Part shown: positions 61,272 through 64,000 of the stretch, piece after piece
Position numbering within the stretch: the first letter of the stretch is position 1
How the letters are laid out: the number at the start of each line of letters is the position of its first letter
From: Pseudomonas sp. CCC3.1
Lineage (GTDB): Bacteria > Pseudomonadota > Gammaproteobacteria > Pseudomonadales > Pseudomonadaceae
Direction of reading: 5' to 3'
NCBI RefSeq assembly: GCF_034347405.1
Contig: NZ_CP133778.1
Location: 2,418,001 to 2,482,000 of the forward strand
DNA length: 64,000 bases
Notes under the pieces: model-generated
Told to the model about the DNA's origin: nothing
The model's database searches: none
The model's input: the letters and a program-made list of their open reading frames with translations, nothing else
Made by a program: the position numbers and the translations under genes

Positions 61272-62507
61272 TTAGGCGTGCGTCGGCAGCGGCAGGCTGA
61301 TTTGCACGCAAGTGCCTTTGCCGCTCGGGCCTTTGTCGATCTGAACGTGCGCACTGAGCAGCTGCGCGCGGACCTGCATGTTTTTGATGCCGCCGGTTTC
61401 CAGGCGGCTGATAGGGTCCAGCCCGCGTCCGTCGTCGAGTATGGTCAGTTGCAGATGGCTGCTGGAAGCGGTGATTTCGACGATGATCACCCGCGGAGCG
61501 GCGTGTTTGATCGCGTTATTCACCGCTTCTTGAATGATTCGGAACAGGGCGATTTTCTGCGGCTCGGCCAGTGCGTTAGCCAGCCCGTCAGTGTTGTCGT
61601 GCAATTGCGTGATGATCGGCAGGCCGCTGTTACGCACGCTGCGCAGCAACAGGTCTTCGAGGCCTTCGACAAAGCCGAACAGTTGCAGGATGGTTGGTTT
61701 GACGGCGTCGATGATCAGCCGCAACTCTTGCATGCTTTCGTGCAGGGCCTGGCCGATGGGGGCGAGTTCTGACGGCGTCACGTTGTCTTGCAATTGCAGG
61801 CGGGCGATGCGCCGGTGCAGGCGGGTCATGTCCGCCAGCGTCTGGTCATGCAGGTCCATGCCGATGCGCTGGCGCTCGTTTTCCAGCTCTTCGGTGAGGC
61901 GCAGCACCCCTAGGCGCAGGCCTTCTTCGCGGGCGCGGATCTGCGCTTCGACAATGGCCAGTTGTTTGGCCTGTTCGGTTTGGTGCAGGGCGTAGAGGTA
62001 TGAGGCCAGCAGGTCGGCCACGTGCTGGGTGTGGTGCACGTCATCGAGGGTGTAAAAGTTGGCCACGTGGGTCGAGCAACTCAGCGCGCCGATGACTTCG
62101 CCCCGAGCGCGCAGGGGCACATGCAGGCGGCTGCGCAGGTGCGCATCGAAGATCGGGTGGTTGAGTGCGCCGGGGAACTGGAAGCGCTCATCGACCATGG
62201 CGTCATCGCTGAGAATGTACGGCGTGTCACCCAGCAGCAGCGAGCGAATCGGGCTGCGCGCTATTTCCAGCGGATTAATTGCAAAGTCGCTCCACGAGGT
62301 GTGCAGACCTGTTTCGTAAGCCGACAGGTGATTGTCGTCATCGAGCAGCAAGCTGACGTCGAGATGATCGTGGGGCAGGATATGGCGGATCTCTTCGGAC
62401 ACGGCCTCGATCATTGACTGAAAGTCCAGGCGTCCGGCCAGCGCGCGGGAAATCCCGAGAAAATGGTGCAGCACGCTTTCAGCTGCGATGGGGGTTCTTT
62501 GTGCCAT
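61272..62507 (-). CDS. Cytoplasmic GAF-domain histidine kinase (HisKA_3/NarX-like)
   Basis: A 411-aa kinase with no membrane helix. A GAF domain spans about residues 15-170 (GISRALAGRLDFQSMIEAVSEEI, LRSRLHVPLRARGEVIGALSC). A HisKA_3 dimerisation helix follows with the phospho-His in ERQRIGMDLHDQTLADM near 225, then the HATPase domain: IIQEAVNNAIKHA (N box), ILDDGRGLD and GTCVQISLPL. It is cotranscribed with the response regulator and divergent from a periplasmic binding-protein gene, which may present or import the signal. Confidence 0.9.
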   Translation of the reverse strand: MAQRTPIAAESVLHHFLGISRALAGRLDFQSMIEAVSEEIRHILPHDHLDVSLLLDDDNHLSAYETGLHTSWSDFAINPLEIARSPIRSLLLGDTPYILSDDAMVDERFQFPGALNHPIFDAHLRSRLHVPLRARGEVIGALSCSTHVANFYTLDDVHHTQHVADLLASYLYALHQTEQAKQLAIVEAQIRAREEGLRLGVLRLTEELENERQRIGMDLHDQTLADMTRLHRRIARLQLQDNVTPSELAPIGQALHESMQELRLIIDAVKPTILQLFGFVEGLEDLLLRSVRNSGLPIITQLHDNTDGLANALAEPQKIALFRIIQEAVNNAIKHAAPRVIIVEITASSSHLQLTILDDGRGLDPISRLETGGIKNMQVRAQLLSAHVQIDKGPSGKGTCVQISLPLPTHA

Positions 62508-62615
62508 GGCCTGCGACCTGTCATGAGGTTCGCCCGCTGGCGACCCGAGCCACGATTATGGCTCAAAGCTGGGCTGCGGCATGGGCAAAAATGCTGCATG
62601 GATACGCGTATCTTT

Positions 62616-62629
62616 TGCGGGATCCCGCA
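62616..62629. promoter_or_regulatory. 14-bp palindrome between the kinase and ABC genes
   Basis: TGCGGGATCCCGCA is a perfect palindrome in the 262-nt divergent region. It is a candidate site for the adjacent LuxR-type response regulator. Nothing else in the region stands out. Confidence 0.4.
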
Positions 62630-62769
62630 GGTTATTTGCGCGCAAAGGGTATCAAGTGTGCAGTAACGCTCCAGACACAGGCCGCGTGGCCGTATCAGAC
62701 TGGCGGCGTTATCAGGTACGACCGAATCAATCGGCGGCCGAAGCCCACAATAATAAAAAGGGTATTGTC

Positions 62770-63810
62770 ATGGAACGTTTCACGCTGCGTTGCGCTTTAT
62801 TGTCCACTGCATTGCTGCTTGCCCCCTTTATGTCCGCTCAGGCTGATACGGCCGACAAAACCATCGCGCTGTCCAACAACTACGCCGGTAACTCGTGGCG
62901 TCAAAGCATGCTCGCCAGTTGGCAGCAGACCACAGACCAAGCCGTTAAAACCGGGATTATTGCCGGGGCCGATTCCTTTACCACTGGCGAAAACCAGGCC
63001 ACCGAACAGGCGGCGCAAATCCAGAACCTGATTTTGCAGGGTTATAACGCCATCGTGATCAACGCCGCTTCGCCGACAGCCCTGAACGGCGCGGTCAAGC
63101 AGGCCTGCGATGCGGGCATCATCGTGGTGTCGTTCGACGGGATCGTCACTGAGCCTTGCGCCTATCGGGTTTCCATGGATTTCAAACAAAGCAGTATTGA
63201 TGTCATGGACTATCTGGCCAAGCGCTTCCCGCAAGGCGCCAATGTGCTGGAAGTTCGGGGTCTGGCCGGGGTCTCGGTGGACGAAACCATTCACTCCGGA
63301 ATCGTCGCGGGCGCCCTAAAGCACCCGCAGCTGAAAATCGTCGGGGCGGTGAACGGCAACTGGTCGCAGACCGTGGCGCAGAAAGCGGTGGCCGGGATCT
63401 TGCCGAGTCTGCCAAAAGTCGACGCGGTGGTGACCCAGGGTGATGACGGTTTTGGGGTGGCGCAGGCGTTTATCGCCGCCGGACGTCCGCTGCCGGTGAT
63501 CATCTTTGGCAACCGTGAAGAAGAGTTGGCGTGGTGGAAAAAGCAAAAAGACGCCAATGGGTATGAGTCGTTCTCCATCTCCAGCGCCCCGAGTATTGCC
63601 AGCCTGGCGTTTTGGGTGGCCCAGCAACTGCTGGATGGCAAGCAAATGCCGGACGGCAAGCCAATGCCCCATGACCTGCTGTCTCCTGCCCTCAGCGTGA
63701 GTCAGGACACCCTCGAAAGCTCGCTTAAAGGCCTGGAGAAAGGCGGGATTGTCAGCCACGTGTACAGCGTGGACGACGTGGCCCAGCTCAAGAGCCCCGT
63801 TGCGCACTAA
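62770..63810 (+). CDS. Sugar-type ABC transporter substrate-binding protein
   Basis: A 346-aa Peripla_BP_4 protein with signal peptide (FTLRCALLSTALLLAPFMSAQA). Mature motifs are KTIALSNNYAGNSWRQSMLAS, QAAQIQNLILQGYNAIVINAASPTAL (in pieces), AGIIVVSFDGIV and VDAVVTQGDDGFGVAQAFI. AAGGG precedes the ATG at 62770; the open frame to 62581 is not family-like. First gene of a second CUT2-type importer, not closely similar to the binding protein at 35483. Confidence 0.9.
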   Translation: MERFTLRCALLSTALLLAPFMSAQADTADKTIALSNNYAGNSWRQSMLASWQQTTDQAVKTGIIAGADSFTTGENQATEQAAQIQNLILQGYNAIVINAASPTALNGAVKQACDAGIIVVSFDGIVTEPCAYRVSMDFKQSSIDVMDYLAKRFPQGANVLEVRGLAGVSVDETIHSGIVAGALKHPQLKIVGAVNGNWSQTVAQKAVAGILPSLPKVDAVVTQGDDGFGVAQAFIAAGRPLPVIIFGNREEELAWWKKQKDANGYESFSISSAPSIASLAFWVAQQLLDGKQMPDGKPMPHDLLSPALSVSQDTLESSLKGLEKGGIVSHVYSVDDVAQLKSPVAH

Positions 63811-63834
63811 GCGCGAGCAGCCGAGGAGAGTGTG

Positions 63835-64000
63835 ATGAGTACGACTCAAGCACCGCTGGTTGACCTCAAGGGGGTCGGCAAGCGTTTTGGCGCCGTGCGC
63901 GCATTAGACAACGTTGACCTGATGTTTCAGGCCGGCGAGTGCCTAGGCCTGATCGGTCACAACGGCGCAGGCAAATCGACGCTGATGCATATTTTGGCCG
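63835..64000 (+). CDS. Sugar-type ABC transporter ATPase (partial, runs off window)
   Basis: The first 55 codons of an RbsA/MglA-like ATPase: DLKGVGKRFGAVRALDNVDL and Walker A GLIGHNGAGKSTLMHIL. GAGGAG precedes the ATG, 24 nt after the binding-protein stop. The rest lies beyond the window. Confidence 0.9.
   Translation, partial: MSTTQAPLVDLKGVGKRFGAVRALDNVDLMFQAGECLGLIGHNGAGKSTLMHILA

Noticed and set aside
1..64000. Search for tRNA, rRNA, prophage or full insertion sequences
   Set aside because: None was recognised on either strand by reading; short or divergent ones could be missed without a covariance-model search.

Overview
The window looks like a piece of a Pseudomonas chromosome from the fluorescens/fragi side of the genus. 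This rests on moderately high GC, strong codon bias toward G/C third positions, Pseudomonas-type REP palindromes (a GAGCNNGCTTGCNNGCGA core), and neighbourhoods typical of the genus: arsRBCH, nikABCDE-nikR, an ECF sigma/FecR/TonB-receptor cassette, many MFS pumps with LysR or HxlR regulators, and MocR regulators. I saw no rRNA, tRNA, CRISPR array, prophage or complete insertion sequence. The assignment is by inspection only.

Layout. 1-10.6 kb: small metabolic and detoxification genes (RidA, a RibD-C reductase, two MFS pumps each divergent from a regulator, chorismate mutase, a YghU-type GST, TrmK), then an arsenic operon arsR-arsB-arsC-arsH on the minus strand. 10.7-18.8 kb: an accessory stretch with a small DUF2986-like protein, a small lipoprotein, a YetF/DUF421 gene broken by an in-frame TAG, and two near-duplicate PAS-GGDEF diguanylate cyclases. 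These flank a LysR/ankyrin/CynX-like block that carries what looks like the stub of a deleted deaminase. 18.8-28.1 kb: LysE exporters, two GFA-family proteins, a low-GC DUF900 hydrolase lipoprotein, a membrane GGDEF protein, an MFS pump with a Cys-rich regulator, and acetyltransferases.

28.1-33.6 kb is a haem-type iron uptake cassette (ECF sigma, FecR anti-sigma, HasR-like receptor with an STN signalling domain, TonB) with Fur-like boxes. 33.8-40 kb: a HAD phosphatase, MgtC, a long inverted repeat, and a complete sugar-type ABC importer. 40-43.7 kb: a MocR regulator, an AhpD-like protein, a CGNR regulator and an epoxide-hydrolase-like enzyme. 43.8-51.6 kb is a nickel locus: nikR divergent from nikABCDE, with a NikR-box-like site between them, followed by a TonB-dependent receptor carrying its own Fur-like box.

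51.5-54.4 kb: two MFS pumps separated by a 26-bp perfect palindrome and a 141-bp MITE-like foldback element. 54.4-59.6 kb is the most unusual part: an AT-rich leader with six TGCGCAA heptamers, including a 40-bp perfect palindrome, ahead of a 1215-aa MIX/VasX-like putative type VI secretion effector and an overlapping membrane protein that may be its immunity partner. 59.7-64 kb: mntP under a yybP-ykoY manganese riboswitch, a GAF histidine kinase/LuxR response regulator pair, and the start of a second sugar-type ABC importer that runs off the window.
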